DNA of 64,000 nucleotides, from positions 38,750 through 102,749 of the forward strand of contig NZ_FNHH01000014.1 of the NCBI RefSeq assembly GCF_900103545.1, given 5' to 3'. The DNA is from Daejeonella rubra (lineage in GTDB: Bacteria > Bacteroidota > Bacteroidia > Sphingobacteriales > Sphingobacteriaceae). The notes beneath the pieces are model-generated. The model was not told where the DNA came from and did no database searches. It saw only the letters and a program-made list of their open reading frames with translations. A program made the position numbers and the translations under genes. Numbering within the stretch: position 1 is the stretch's first letter; every line of letters starts with the position of its first letter. Of this stretch, positions 27,654 to 36,619 are shown in pieces.

Positions 27654-28793
27654 ATGCTAACCGAACCAACCTATAAAGCGGCATCGGCCGTTGCCTCAAT
27701 TGCAGAGAAGCATTTTTCATCTCACCTGGAAGAAGCTATGCGTAGCGGTGAACATGACCTTGCAGCTTCTCCATCTGCCCGTCAGATTGAAGCCATGCTG
27801 GATACTGCATTTTGGGCCAGTTTGAGGCGTGAGGAAGGCAATTCTCCGAAAATATCCATAGCCTTTGTATCTCCTGAACAGGCAGGTTTTCCTCTGGTAT
27901 TTGAAAACAGACTTCCATTTAACCCCAGAGTACTTACCAAGCTTGGCCCCGGTGTTGAGCGGCCAGGAATTCATCTTGGTGTTTGGTATGATGAGAATGG
28001 CTTATTTATTTGGGGAACAACCCACAAAATTCCTAATTATTGTTTCGTATTGGATGTTTCAGAGCCTGGCCTTCTTGTGATCAAGCATAGGCGAATGAAT
28101 GGATTCGGTAAATTCACTAATATCGTGGTCCTGATAGGTGATCAGATCAAGATTGTGGATGAGAGCAGCAGGAATCTTCCTGATTGTCCGGTTCTGCTTA
28201 CTTCTCTGCTCGGATTTGCTTCAGCATCTGAAGATAATTCAGTGAATGTACTGATTCAGCTAGCCACTTCTATGCGGGCACATAAACATGGAGGTTCATT
28301 ACTGGTAGTGCCATCAGGAAGTGAAGCCTGGCGTGCTTCCATTTTGCAACCCGTAAAGTATTCAGTTTCTCCGACTTATAAAGGTCTGACCGATCTGATG
28401 CAGGAAGATCAAAGTAAATGGACTTCCAGTCTATGGCTTGGAGAACTTAACCGGGAAATTGAGAGTATTGCCGGACTAACAGCCATCGATGGGGCAACAA
28501 TTATAAGCGATAAGCATGAAGTTCTTGCTTTTGGTGCCAAGATAGGACATATAGATGGTCAGCCTAGAGTTGAGGAGATCTTATTGACGGAGCCGGTTAT
28601 CGGTGGGGATGGGCGCATTGTAAACCCGGCAATCAGTGGTGGTACGCGGCATATCTCGGCCGCACAGTTTGTACACGATCAAAAAGATGCCATTGCATTA
28701 GTGGCTTCTCAGGATGGTGGGTTTACAATCTTTACCTGGTCGCCTTGCGATAATATCGTTCATGCTCACAGAATAGATAGTTTGCTGCTTTAA
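27654..28793 (+). CDS. Diadenylate-cyclase-like (DAC) protein with DACNV-type sensor domain
   Basis: The 379-residue protein has no membrane segment. The C-terminal 110 residues resemble the DisA_N/DAC nucleotidyltransferase: IDGATIISDKHEVLAFGAKI with the DGA motif at 279-281, GGTRHISAAQFV with the GTRH motif starting at 330, and DAIALVASQDGGFTIF as the closing strand. In active cyclases the second motif is RHR; here it reads RHI. The N-terminal 250 residues match what is annotated as the putative sensor domain DACNV, defined by comparative genomics of nucleotide-signalling systems. It may make c-di-AMP or a related nucleotide, or act as a sensor. The function is inferred from motifs only. 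Confidence 0.68.
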   Translation: MLTEPTYKAASAVASIAEKHFSSHLEEAMRSGEHDLAASPSARQIEAMLDTAFWASLRREEGNSPKISIAFVSPEQAGFPLVFENRLPFNPRVLTKLGPGVERPGIHLGVWYDENGLFIWGTTHKIPNYCFVLDVSEPGLLVIKHRRMNGFGKFTNIVVLIGDQIKIVDESSRNLPDCPVLLTSLLGFASASEDNSVNVLIQLATSMRAHKHGGSLLVVPSGSEAWRASILQPVKYSVSPTYKGLTDLMQEDQSKWTSSLWLGELNREIESIAGLTAIDGATIISDKHEVLAFGAKIGHIDGQPRVEEILLTEPVIGGDGRIVNPAISGGTRHISAAQFVHDQKDAIALVASQDGGFTIFTWSPCDNIVHAHRIDSLLL

Positions 28794-29652
28794 TTAGTAA
28801 ATCACTAGTGTCCGGATAAAATTTTATATGATCAATTAAAATTAAAATCATCCCGCTCATGCCGGGAGAGGGCACTTACTTTTCCCTTCAGCTGGAAAAG
28901 GAAGCAAAAGAGCCGCGGCTTCCCGGTATTTCTTGTAAAATCACACTTTATCCTATCGGTGTAATCCAAGCCGTGTTAAGGGAAGTGAAATATATGAATG
29001 GATCTGCAACACTTCTCTGGATTACTTAAAGGCAGTGATTTATGATCATTAATGCAAGGATAAAACGCGCCTTTACTGCCAAATCCCAGGAGGCCGATAT
29101 ATGCAATAAGCAATACCGGTAATTTATGAACGGTTGTTACCCATTCCACTGTCCCAGCTACCATTCATATCAGATAAACGGAACCGAAGACAATCCCCAG
29201 TGCCGAAAAAATCAAAAAACAGATGCAGTTTCTTTCAAATAACACTTCCGAGCATTAGATTTTGGGATCATATCCGGACGGCTTTCATATTTTGATATCC
29301 CCCAAAGGCAGCGATCACTTTTTTTGATGTGTGGTGGTCTTGTGACAAAAGGCACCTAGGGATTGAAAAAGGCTTTTGGGCACTTTTGGCCTTCAAAAGT
29401 GCCGAGCCCACCCGGCGATAGAGGGTGGCAAGGTTACAGGGGGCTTGCTTTTCGAATTTAAAATAATGCACCATATTTAACAGCGTAAATAAAGATTTTT
29501 TAATTTAACCGGACAGCAATAATTAGCAAATTTGAAAATTAGCGAATTAGCAAATGGGATTTGGCTTATTCAGCATTGTTTATTATTAATCAGTAAATAA
29601 TATTGAGTTCTCAAATTTCTTTTTTACAACCCATATATTTCGCTTTGATTTT
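28794..29652. other. 859-bp region without intact genes: decayed element bounded by inverted repeats
   Basis: TGTCCGGATAAAATT (28809-28823) and AATTTAACCGGACA (29502-29515) form a near-perfect inverted repeat about 700 bp apart, like the ends of an insertion element. Inside, the minus strand from about 29212 to 28976 reads as hydrophobic segments (IFSALGIVFGSVYLI, a stop, then VHKLPVLLIAYIGLLGFG), as expected for a broken membrane-protein gene. A perfect 9-bp hairpin, GGCACTTTT with AAAAGTGCC, lies at 29379-29403. Short AATTAGCAAAT-type direct repeats follow at 29520-29555. No transposase is recognisable. Confidence 0.5.
28976..29215 (-). pseudogene. Possible remnant of a small membrane-protein gene
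   Basis: Two hydrophobic stretches in one frame are separated by a single TGA near 29167, and no family could be named. The surrounding inverted repeats and lack of other coding sequence suggest decay. It may also be chance, given the AT-rich sequence. Confidence 0.25.
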
Positions 29653-30690
29653 TTACTCAGGAATTTGCTGACTTAAACAATGAAGCGTTCCAAAGCCCCA
29701 GATCAGGTCTATGGCACTGATTGGAATAATGGTTCTGTCAGGGAAACATTCCGCAATGATATTGAGTGCTTCACGATCTTTCGGGTCGTTGAACACAGGA
29801 ACGAGTACAGACTTATTTAAGATCAGGAAATTAGCGTAGCTGGCCGGCAATCTCAATCCATCAAAATCAAGTCGCCCCGGCATAGGTAAGCTAACAATGT
29901 TTGGTGCCTTCCCGTTTTCTAATTTTGAATCCTGAAGGCGTTTTAAATTTTCCTGCAATGCGTTATAATTACTGTCTTTGGGATCAGATTCTACAACAGT
30001 GATGATCGTGTCATCATTAACAAACCTGCACAGATCATCAATATGTCCATGTGTATCATCTCCTGTTATTCCGTCGGCAAGCCAGATTACATTAGTAATG
30101 CCAAGAAATTCTTTGAAGATAGCTTCATAATCTGCCTTCGTAAATCCAGGATTTCTAACCTGAATATCTGGATGCATCAGGCATTCTTCAGAAGTTAGCA
30201 GAGTGCCTTTGCCATTTACATCGATGGCTCCTCCTTCAAGAATTACCGGCTTCCCTTTATACAGAACCTGAGTTAAAGGGATATTTAAAAAGGATGAAAC
30301 AGCTGAGGGTACGTTTCTATCAAGTTGAAAGTTCTTGTATTTTGCCCATCCATTGAAGTTGAAATTTAAAGCCTCTCTTTTTGATCCGTTTTTAACGATT
30401 ATCGGACCAGAGTCGCGCATCCAGCTCCTGTTTGTCTTTTGAATGATAAATGATACCTTATTAAGCTCTACTTGAGCTTTTTTAAGCATTTCATGAACCT
30501 TTTCCTTTGTTTTTTGATTGGCTACGACAAGGAAAACTTCCTCATAGGTCGCTATTTTTTTAATGAACTCAACAAAAGCCCATTGAACCGCCGCAAATTT
30601 TCCCGGCCAGTCATTCCCGTTATATGGGAAACACAGTAATATCCCCTGCTGTTTCTCCCATTCAGCGGGAAATCGTCTTTCTGTACTCAT
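29653..30690 (-). CDS. aguA: Agmatine deiminase
   Basis: The start is the ATG at 30690 (MSTERRFPAEWEKQQGILL), one base after the stop of the upstream aguB-like gene; the frame is open further upstream but only inside that gene. The protein of about 345 residues is of the Porphyromonas-type peptidyl-arginine deiminase family. It has NRSWMRDSGPIIV, LEGGAIDVNGKGTLL, GDDTHGHIDDLCRFV and the C-terminal catalytic Cys in GTLHCLSQQIPE. It converts agmatine to N-carbamoylputrescine and ammonia. Tight coupling to the N-carbamoylputrescine amidase gene supports the assignment over a peptidyl-arginine deiminase. Confidence 0.92.
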   Translation of the reverse strand: MSTERRFPAEWEKQQGILLCFPYNGNDWPGKFAAVQWAFVEFIKKIATYEEVFLVVANQKTKEKVHEMLKKAQVELNKVSFIIQKTNRSWMRDSGPIIVKNGSKREALNFNFNGWAKYKNFQLDRNVPSAVSSFLNIPLTQVLYKGKPVILEGGAIDVNGKGTLLTSEECLMHPDIQVRNPGFTKADYEAIFKEFLGITNVIWLADGITGDDTHGHIDDLCRFVNDDTIITVVESDPKDSNYNALQENLKRLQDSKLENGKAPNIVSLPMPGRLDFDGLRLPASYANFLILNKSVLVPVFNDPKDREALNIIAECFPDRTIIPISAIDLIWGFGTLHCLSQQIPE

Positions 30691-30691
30691 A

Positions 30692-31579
30692 TTAAAGGAT
30701 CGCTCTTTTTGTGATGTCGCCAAATGCATCAATCCTTCTGTCTCTGAAGAACGGCCAGTTTTGGCGTACATTCTCCTGGAGTTTAAGATCAACCTCCGCG
30801 ATCAGGATCTCCTCCTGGTCAAGGGATGCCTGTGCCAGTATCTCGCCCTGAGGACCGGCAATAAAAGAAGAACCCCAGAATTGAATTCCTTCGGTACCAG
30901 GTACATATTTTTCTAATCCGATGCGGTTTGCTGCAGCTACATAAACACCATTTGCCACGGCATGCCCCTTCATCACATTCATCCAGGCACCATGTTGTTT
31001 TTCTCCATATTCATCTTTCTCTAATGGATGCCATCCAATTGCTGTAGGGTAGAATAATACCTCAGCTCCCTGTAAAGCTGTTAACCTTGCAGCCTCCGGA
31101 TACCATTGGTCCCAGCAGATAAGTGTACCTATTTTCCCTTTTTTGGTAGGGAAAGTTTTGAATCCGATATCTCCTGGTGTGAAATAGAATTTTTCATAAA
31201 AATGAGGATCATCAGGAATATGCATTTTGCGGTATAATCCTGCTTCTGATCCATCTGTATCAATAATATATGCGCTGTTATGATAAATACCTGCCATTCT
31301 TCTTTCAAAGAAAGGTACAATGATCACCACTCCAAGTTCCTTCGCAAGAGCGCTGAAGGCAATAAAAGAAGTACTGTAAAGTGGTTCAGCTAATGCAAAA
31401 TTGTCTGTATCCTCAGTCTGGCAGAAATAATGACTACTGTATAGTTCCGGAAGTGAGATAACTTCTGCTCCTTTTTTGGCGGCCTCACGAACCCAGGCAA
31501 TGCATTTTTTTAAATTGTTTTCTGCAATATCATTCAGGTTTAGCTGTAGTACAGCTATCTTGTAGGTGCTTTTTGACAT
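30692..31579 (-). CDS. aguB: N-carbamoylputrescine amidase (nitrilase superfamily)
   Basis: The 295-residue protein contains the complete nitrilase triad: Glu in EVISLPELYSSHYFCQ, Lys in YRKMHIPDDPHFYEK and Cys in GTLICWDQWYPEAARL. The segment HIPDDPHFYEKFYFTPGD is characteristic of the AguB branch. It hydrolyses N-carbamoylputrescine to putrescine, CO2 and ammonia, completing the agmatine route of polyamine synthesis begun by the product of the next gene, whose ATG begins one base after this stop. It is the first gene of the two-gene operon. Confidence 0.94.
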   Translation of the reverse strand: MSKSTYKIAVLQLNLNDIAENNLKKCIAWVREAAKKGAEVISLPELYSSHYFCQTEDTDNFALAEPLYSTSFIAFSALAKELGVVIIVPFFERRMAGIYHNSAYIIDTDGSEAGLYRKMHIPDDPHFYEKFYFTPGDIGFKTFPTKKGKIGTLICWDQWYPEAARLTALQGAEVLFYPTAIGWHPLEKDEYGEKQHGAWMNVMKGHAVANGVYVAAANRIGLEKYVPGTEGIQFWGSSFIAGPQGEILAQASLDQEEILIAEVDLKLQENVRQNWPFFRDRRIDAFGDITKRAIL

Positions 31580-31686
31580 GTTGAGATGTTATAGGAGCCG
31601 TAAAAATGCAAAATTAGTGATTTTATTTAATAAGGCTGACAGGGTTTGAAACGCATCAAGCCTTAAAATCTTTTCCGCTCAATCAA

Positions 31687-32229
31687 TTACTTAAAGGTCA
31701 ATCCTATTCCAAGACGAATGCTTCCTAAATCAAAGCTGTTATCCAGCATGAAATTTGCCGGGAAGTCGATTTTCTGATAATTATAACCCGTTTGCAGACC
31801 TAAATTTAAGCCCTTATTAACAGAAAAGGAGTATGAAAGTCCTGCACCGGCAGTCAATCCTTTATTCATATTATTGAAAAGTTTTACGGCATATCCACCA
31901 TAAATATCTGCTTTTAAACCACTAAGGTCCGGGTTCAGATAGTAGGATGCATTTAGCGTGATTGGAAGCGTGTTGTAATTAGCTCCGTTGGCCTTACGGT
32001 AATTATCAGTTCCTAATGCGAATCCAATTCCTACATGTTCATCCAGGAGCTTTGTAATTCCTGTCCTGGTTCTGAAACCACTAAATTTTGAATTGTCAGC
32101 CAGGGAAGTGCTGCTATGAATCAAAGCACTGACCTCAGTATAATTGATCAGGCGCCTTTGTTGTGATTGTGCAGTCAGGCTCAGCAGGCAAATTGCAGAG
32201 ATGAAAACTATTTGTATTGTTATTTTCAT
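31687..32229 (-). CDS. Small outer-membrane beta-barrel protein
   Basis: The 180-residue protein has a signal peptide (FISAICLLSLTAQ) and alternating amphipathic strands typical of an eight-stranded OmpA/OmpX-like barrel. Examples are GISVRTRTGITKL-type strands, DIYGGYAVKLFNNMNKGLTA and GLNLGLQTGYNYQKIDF, and it ends in LGSIRLGIGLTFK with a terminal aromatic near the end. No specific function can be assigned. It is a single gene about 105 bp from aguB, diverging from the MBL hydrolase gene at 32353. Confidence 0.72.
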   Translation of the reverse strand: MKITIQIVFISAICLLSLTAQSQQRRLINYTEVSALIHSSTSLADNSKFSGFRTRTGITKLLDEHVGIGFALGTDNYRKANGANYNTLPITLNASYYLNPDLSGLKADIYGGYAVKLFNNMNKGLTAGAGLSYSFSVNKGLNLGLQTGYNYQKIDFPANFMLDNSFDLGSIRLGIGLTFK

Positions 32230-32352
32230 ATGATTCTTTTCTTGTTAATTGATGATAAAAGCGAATATAATCACATTATAGGAAGTCTTTAATGCTTTTT
32301 CTATAATTTTGGCTCACAGGAAGGTCGATACGGATCTTTCTTTCCAATAAGG

Positions 32353-33180
32353 ATGGCATTATCGTTTACATCATTAAATTCTGGGAGTAATGGCAATTGT
32401 TATTACATTGAAAATCAGAATGATGCAATTCTGGTAGATGCAGGGATCACCTGTCGTGAAACAGAAAAGCGAATGGAGCGTCTTGGATTATCGATGACCA
32501 AGGTTAGGGCCATTTTTGTATCCCATGAACATTCTGATCATATCAGGGGAATTCCGGTAATTGCTAAAAAATATAAACTGCCGGTTTTTATCACGGAGGG
32601 GACTTTGAAAAAGTCCGGATTCAGTTTAGAAAGTCATCTTTTAAGAACTTTTAAAGCTCATGAGGCAGTTCAAATTGGAGATCTTGAAATCACAGCTTTT
32701 CCTAAGTTTCATGATGCCTCTGAGCCACATAGCTTTATTATTAGTTGCAATGGAATAAAGGTTGGGGTGTTTACGGATATTGGCATCCCATGTGAAAACG
32801 TTATCCGTTATTTTTCTGCCTGTCATGCGGCTTTCCTTGAAGCAAATTATGATGAGGATATGCTGGAAAACGGGCGATACCCCTATCATTTAAAAGCAAG
32901 GATCAGGGGAGGGCATGGTCATCTATCCAATAAGCAGGCGCTCGACCTATTCTGCAATAATGGGACGCATATGAGCCATCTTCTGCTTTCACATCTATCC
33001 AGAGATAATAATAATCCTGATCTGGTTCTTGAATTATTTAAGAGTAGATCGCAAGGTACCGAGATCATCGTGGCATCCAGAGAAATGGAGACTAAAGTCT
33101 ATCATATTATTCATCCGTCCATTGTTCCTATCGAAAAGAAGGCAAAGATTGAATTTGTCCAATATTCTTTATTTAGTTGA
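32353..33180 (+). CDS. MBL-fold metallohydrolase, WalJ/YycJ-like
   Basis: The 275-residue protein opens with SLNSGSNGNCYYIENQNDAI and has the metallo-beta-lactamase motif SHEHSDHIRGI (HxHxDH) plus later HLSNKQALDLF and LLLSHLSRDNNNPDLV segments. This is the YycJ/WalJ group, which are 5'-3' DNA exonucleases or repair nucleases in characterised cases. No signal peptide is present, so it acts in the cytoplasm. It stands alone on the plus strand. Confidence 0.9.
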   Translation: MALSFTSLNSGSNGNCYYIENQNDAILVDAGITCRETEKRMERLGLSMTKVRAIFVSHEHSDHIRGIPVIAKKYKLPVFITEGTLKKSGFSLESHLLRTFKAHEAVQIGDLEITAFPKFHDASEPHSFIISCNGIKVGVFTDIGIPCENVIRYFSACHAAFLEANYDEDMLENGRYPYHLKARIRGGHGHLSNKQALDLFCNNGTHMSHLLLSHLSRDNNNPDLVLELFKSRSQGTEIIVASREMETKVYHIIHPSIVPIEKKAKIEFVQYSLFS

Positions 33181-33581
33181 TCTAAATGAAAGATCCGCAG
33201 GATAAATAATTTCTGTATCCTGATTTTTTCCTGTTGATTTCTACTATCCCTTAAATCTTGTTGAAAGATCTTCGCCTGTTTCAGCTGAGTTTTTTGTTTT
33301 GGTTTTGTTGAAAAATAATCAGGAAAGACGGAGAACATTTCAAATTTCATCGTGTTATATAAGGATAATTCTAATATTCAAATGCCCTTAGAAAGGCATA
33401 GGATTTCCGGCGGACAAGGTCCGGGCCGGGAGAAATAGGAATATCTTAAAATTGTTTATTGGATCTTTCTGTCAATAAAACACCAGCCATAAAGTTGGCA
33501 ACAAAGAGTAGTATTTTTTATTGGTCAGAGCATTTAGCATGTGAGATAAATTCAAATTTATTAACAATAAAACTAAAAATC
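33181..33581. other. 401-bp intergenic region
   Basis: No gene or RNA was recognised. There is a weak 5-bp dyad ATGCC/GGCAT at 33382-33399. The frame of the next gene is open back to a TTG at 33459 but shows no coding character before its ATG at 33582. Confidence 0.4.
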
Positions 33582-34097
33582 ATGGCAAATTTAAAGCAAT
33601 TATCATCTGATATGCCTAACTCTCATCTCCACGAATTGTTTGTAGATGAACTTAGGGATATCCTGGGTGGAGAAAGGCAATTGTTGAAAGGCATTAAAAA
33701 AATGGTCTCAAAGACAACTAACAAGAATTTAAAAAGAGCATTTGATGATCATTATACTCAATCGGAGCATCAGATAGAACGTCTGGTTCAAACCTTTCAG
33801 AGCATTGGTTTGACAGTTCGTGCCAAAAAATGTAAAGCAATGGAAGGTTTGCTTGAGGAGGCAGATGAGATCATGGAAAACTTTGAGGTAGGACAGGTAC
33901 TGGATGCTGCTCTGATTGCGGCAGCTCAAAAAATTGAACACTATGAAATTGCGAGCTACGGATGTTTGGTAACCTATGCCAAACTCATGGAGCATGCCCA
34001 GGCGGAAGAATTACTGGGTGAAACCCTGGCGGAGGAGAAAAGTGCGGATGTCAGGCTGACCAAGATCGCTATGGCAGAGGTTAATGTGCTTGTTTGA
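33582..34097 (+). CDS. YciE/YciF-type ferritin-like protein (DUF892)
   Basis: The ATG at 33582 gives a 171-residue protein of the usual family size starting MANLKQLSSDMPNSHLHELF. The DUF892 pattern is complete: FVDELRDILGGERQLLKGI, HYTQSEHQIERLVQTFQSIG, AAAQKIEHYEIASYGCLVTY and ETLAEEKSADVRLTKIA. It forms a four-helix ferritin-like bundle with potential di-metal ligands (Glu and His of helices 1-4). Members are induced by osmotic or general stress in other bacteria; the exact activity is unknown. A strong terminator follows at 34114. Confidence 0.92.
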   Translation: MANLKQLSSDMPNSHLHELFVDELRDILGGERQLLKGIKKMVSKTTNKNLKRAFDDHYTQSEHQIERLVQTFQSIGLTVRAKKCKAMEGLLEEADEIMENFEVGQVLDAALIAAAQKIEHYEIASYGCLVTYAKLMEHAQAEELLGETLAEEKSADVRLTKIAMAEVNVLV

Positions 34098-34113
34098 TTT
34101 TATATTTTCTATG

Positions 34114-34155
34114 AAATTCCTTTATTCCGCGTGGAATAAAGGAATTTTTGTTTTT
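34114..34155 (+). terminator. Rho-independent terminator after the YciE/F-like gene
   Basis: A perfect 15-bp stem, AAATTCCTTTATTCC with GGAATAAAGGAATTT and the tetraloop GCGT, runs into a T-rich stretch. It separates the ferritin-like gene from the TMEM220/ebo genes. Confidence 0.92.
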
Positions 34156-34276
34156 GCCTTATCGGTTTAGAAGGACGTTTTATTTGGGGTTCGTTATCCT
34201 ATAGTGGAAGAATATTATTTCATTGCCCCCTAATAGCTGAATATATTATCTTAGCATAAAAATTTATTCGCTTTAC

Positions 34277-34651
34277 ATGTTATTACATATCCTGAACATT
34301 ATTTTCTGCCTCTCTTTCCTTGTCTTTGCCTGGTTTAACCTGAATGACAGCGATTCCTGGCTTTGGGTACCAATTTATATGGCGGCATCCATTTTATGCG
34401 GACTTGCAGGATTTGAATTCTATTACCCGTTCACCTATCTTTTTCTTATCGCATTTTACCTGATCTATGCGCTGATCTTATTCTTCGGAAAAGACGGTGT
34501 CCGTGATTGGATAACTAAGTATAATACTCCAAGTATCACAGAAAGTATGAAGGCAACTAAGCCATACATTGAAAAGACCCGTGAATTTTTCGGTTTGCTT
34601 ATCATTTCAGCAGCTCTTGCCTTAAATTATTTTGTGTCAGGTGGAATTTGA
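34277..34651 (+). CDS. Transmembrane 220 (TMEM220)-family protein
   Basis: The 124-residue protein has four hydrophobic helices. It shows the family pattern LVFAWFNLNDSDSWLWVPIY near the N-terminus and a conserved Asp-rich turn before the second helix. The C-terminal part includes FFGLLIISAALALNYF. The function of the family is unknown. The gene lies 90 bp before eboA, on the same strand and after a terminator, so it could be the first gene of the ebo transcript; this is inference from position. Confidence 0.75.
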   Translation: MLLHILNIIFCLSFLVFAWFNLNDSDSWLWVPIYMAASILCGLAGFEFYYPFTYLFLIAFYLIYALILFFGKDGVRDWITKYNTPSITESMKATKPYIEKTREFFGLLIISAALALNYFVSGGI

Positions 34652-34741
34652 TCCTGAATTCCTTTTTTAGGCTTAAGATTCTTGCTAATTTTTGTTAGAT
34701 TTCGCAATATTTAATTCCTTCTGATATTCAATTTTGTGGGC

Positions 34742-35611
34742 ATGTTTGATTACGATGCAGAAAGATTCAGGGCGCTCATTAATGAGCTGACCCGTTCCAA
34801 TGTTACTGAGGAAACCTGGCAATGGTTAAGTGAAAAATTCCTGGCTCCTGAAACTTCAGCTGTTAACTCAGCTTTTGCTATGATGCCGAGGAAAACTGGA
34901 AAATTGCCTCTGAATATCAGCACGGAACTTCACGATGAACTTAAAAAGATCAAATCAGGTTTTACTTTGGAAGGCTGGACCATTGACAGGCTGGGCAGGC
35001 TTTGTTTACTCTTGCAGCTTGATCCCTCCGACAAAGACAAATATGTTAAGACCATTGAGAATTTATTCCTCGCTGCAGAAGTAAATGAGCTCGTGGCACT
35101 TTATTCCTCATTACCTTTGTTTGCCTGGGCGGAATCATGGAAATTGAGATGTGCGGAGGGAATCAGGAGCAATATCGGACTCGTACTGGAGGCCATCATG
35201 TATAATAATCCATATCCTTTTATTTACCTTGATGAAAAAGCATGGAATCAGCTGATCCTGAAAGCTTTTTTCACTGATAAGGACTTAAACAGGATAGCGG
35301 GAATCGACGAACGTGCTAACGCTGAACTTGCCGCAACACTTGTTGATTATGCCCATGAGCGATGGGCGGCACATAGAAAGATAAATCCTCATCTCTGGCG
35401 ACTAACAAGCAAATTTATTGATGAAAACCTATTAAATGATCTTAAAAGATTATTTGAAGAAGGAAGTTTGAGAGACAGGCAGGCTGCAGCACTTACCGCA
35501 TATCGGTCAGATTCTGTTTCGGCTAAGAAGCTCTTGAATGCATATCCTGAACTGTTAAAAGCAATAGAAAACAAGGAACTTAACTGGGGCAGTCTTGCTC
35601 CCGAAGAATAG
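34742..35611 (+). CDS. eboA: EboA domain-containing protein
   Basis: ATG at 34742 is preferred over a GTG at 34736 in the same frame. The protein of about 289 residues is all-helical with no signal peptide or membrane segment. It contains RALINELTRSNVTEETWQWL and AEVNELVALYSSLPLFAWAE, and ends with a repeat-like helical region (SLRDRQAAALTAYRSDSVSA). Identification as EboA rests on this pattern together with the five ebo genes that follow in the canonical order. In cyanobacteria the ebo genes are needed to move a scytonemin precursor to the periplasm; the specific role of EboA is unknown. Confidence 0.88.
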   Translation: MFDYDAERFRALINELTRSNVTEETWQWLSEKFLAPETSAVNSAFAMMPRKTGKLPLNISTELHDELKKIKSGFTLEGWTIDRLGRLCLLLQLDPSDKDKYVKTIENLFLAAEVNELVALYSSLPLFAWAESWKLRCAEGIRSNIGLVLEAIMYNNPYPFIYLDEKAWNQLILKAFFTDKDLNRIAGIDERANAELAATLVDYAHERWAAHRKINPHLWRLTSKFIDENLLNDLKRLFEEGSLRDRQAAALTAYRSDSVSAKKLLNAYPELLKAIENKELNWGSLAPEE

Positions 35612-35629
35612 ATATTTAATTTTAATATT

Positions 35630-36613
35630 ATGTGTTGTAGCCATTCATTTGAAGACAGAAGGCCCCGGGTTGAAGCAGAGGCTATGAACCTGGATATCAT
35701 CAAGGGTATGAAGTTTTTCGACCCTCATGTTCATATGAGTTCAAGAACTACGGATGATTATCAGGCAATGGCTGATGCAGGTATTGTGGCATTGATCGAG
35801 CCTGCATTTTGGTTAGGTCAGCCCCGCACGGGTATTGACAGCTTCCGTGATTATTATAGCAGTCTCGTTGGCTGGGAACGGTTCCGTTCTTCGCAGTTTG
35901 GAATTAAACATTATTGTACCATCGGATTAAACTCCCGTGAAGCAAATAATGAAAGACTTGCTGAAGAGGTAATGGAGCTCCTGCCACTTTTTATTTATAA
36001 AGAAGGTGTAGTAGGGGTAGGTGAGATAGGTTTTGATGACCAGACCGCTGCTGAAGATAAATATTACAGGATGCAGCTGGAACTTGCCAAAGAAGCAGGC
36101 CTCCCAATTCAGATACATACGCCCCACAGGGATAAGAAAAAGGGCACCCAGCGAAGTATGGATATTGCCATTGAACATGGTATAGATCCCAAAATGGTTA
36201 TTATCGACCATAATAATGAAGAAACTGTGAAGGAAGTTCTCGATCGCGGATTCTGGGCCGCCTTTACCATTTATCCCTTTACAAAAATGGGGAATGAGCG
36301 GATGGTAGAGGTCGCGAAGCTGTATGGACCAGAGCGTATTATGATCAACTCTGCAGCAGATTGGGGTATCAGCGATCCATTGGCTGTACCAAAAACTGCT
36401 GCCTTAATGAAATTGAAAGGGATTAGCGATGAGGATATCAAAATGATTACCTATTCTAACGCTATCGCAGCATTTGCACAAAGCGGGCAGATCGATGAAA
36501 ATGATTTTACTAGTCCGCAAACTGTTGATCAGACAGAAAAATTCGAAGGAAACACGGTACTTCGTGGCGGGCAGCAACCCAGAACGGATAAGTCTTCTAT
36601 CATAATCAGCTAG
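35630..36613 (+). CDS. eboB: TatD-family metal-dependent hydrolase EboB
   Basis: The 327-residue protein has TatD-like metal motifs: FFDPHVHMSSRTTDDYQAMA (HxH), GVGEIGFDD (Glu), LPIQIHTPHRDKKKG (His), MVIIDHNNEETV (His) and INSAADWGISD (Asp). A short N-terminal extension with CCSH precedes the barrel. TatD enzymes are metal-dependent phosphoesterases or nucleases, but within ebo clusters the substrate is unknown and probably a small molecule. The gene lies 18 bp after eboA and 6 bp before eboC, in the same operon. Confidence 0.92.
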   Translation: MCCSHSFEDRRPRVEAEAMNLDIIKGMKFFDPHVHMSSRTTDDYQAMADAGIVALIEPAFWLGQPRTGIDSFRDYYSSLVGWERFRSSQFGIKHYCTIGLNSREANNERLAEEVMELLPLFIYKEGVVGVGEIGFDDQTAAEDKYYRMQLELAKEAGLPIQIHTPHRDKKKGTQRSMDIAIEHGIDPKMVIIDHNNEETVKEVLDRGFWAAFTIYPFTKMGNERMVEVAKLYGPERIMINSAADWGISDPLAVPKTAALMKLKGISDEDIKMITYSNAIAAFAQSGQIDENDFTSPQTVDQTEKFEGNTVLRGGQQPRTDKSSIIIS

Positions 36614-36619
36614 GCAGAT

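Noticed and set aside
29268..29474. Small minus-strand reading frame (68 codons) in the intergenic element
   Set aside because: It spans the perfect hairpin at 29379-29403 and reads through repeat sequence; more likely a non-coding repeat than a protein gene.
30691..30792. Longer N-terminus for agmatine deiminase
   Set aside because: It lies inside aguB; the ATG at 30690, one base after the aguB stop, gives the family-typical start.
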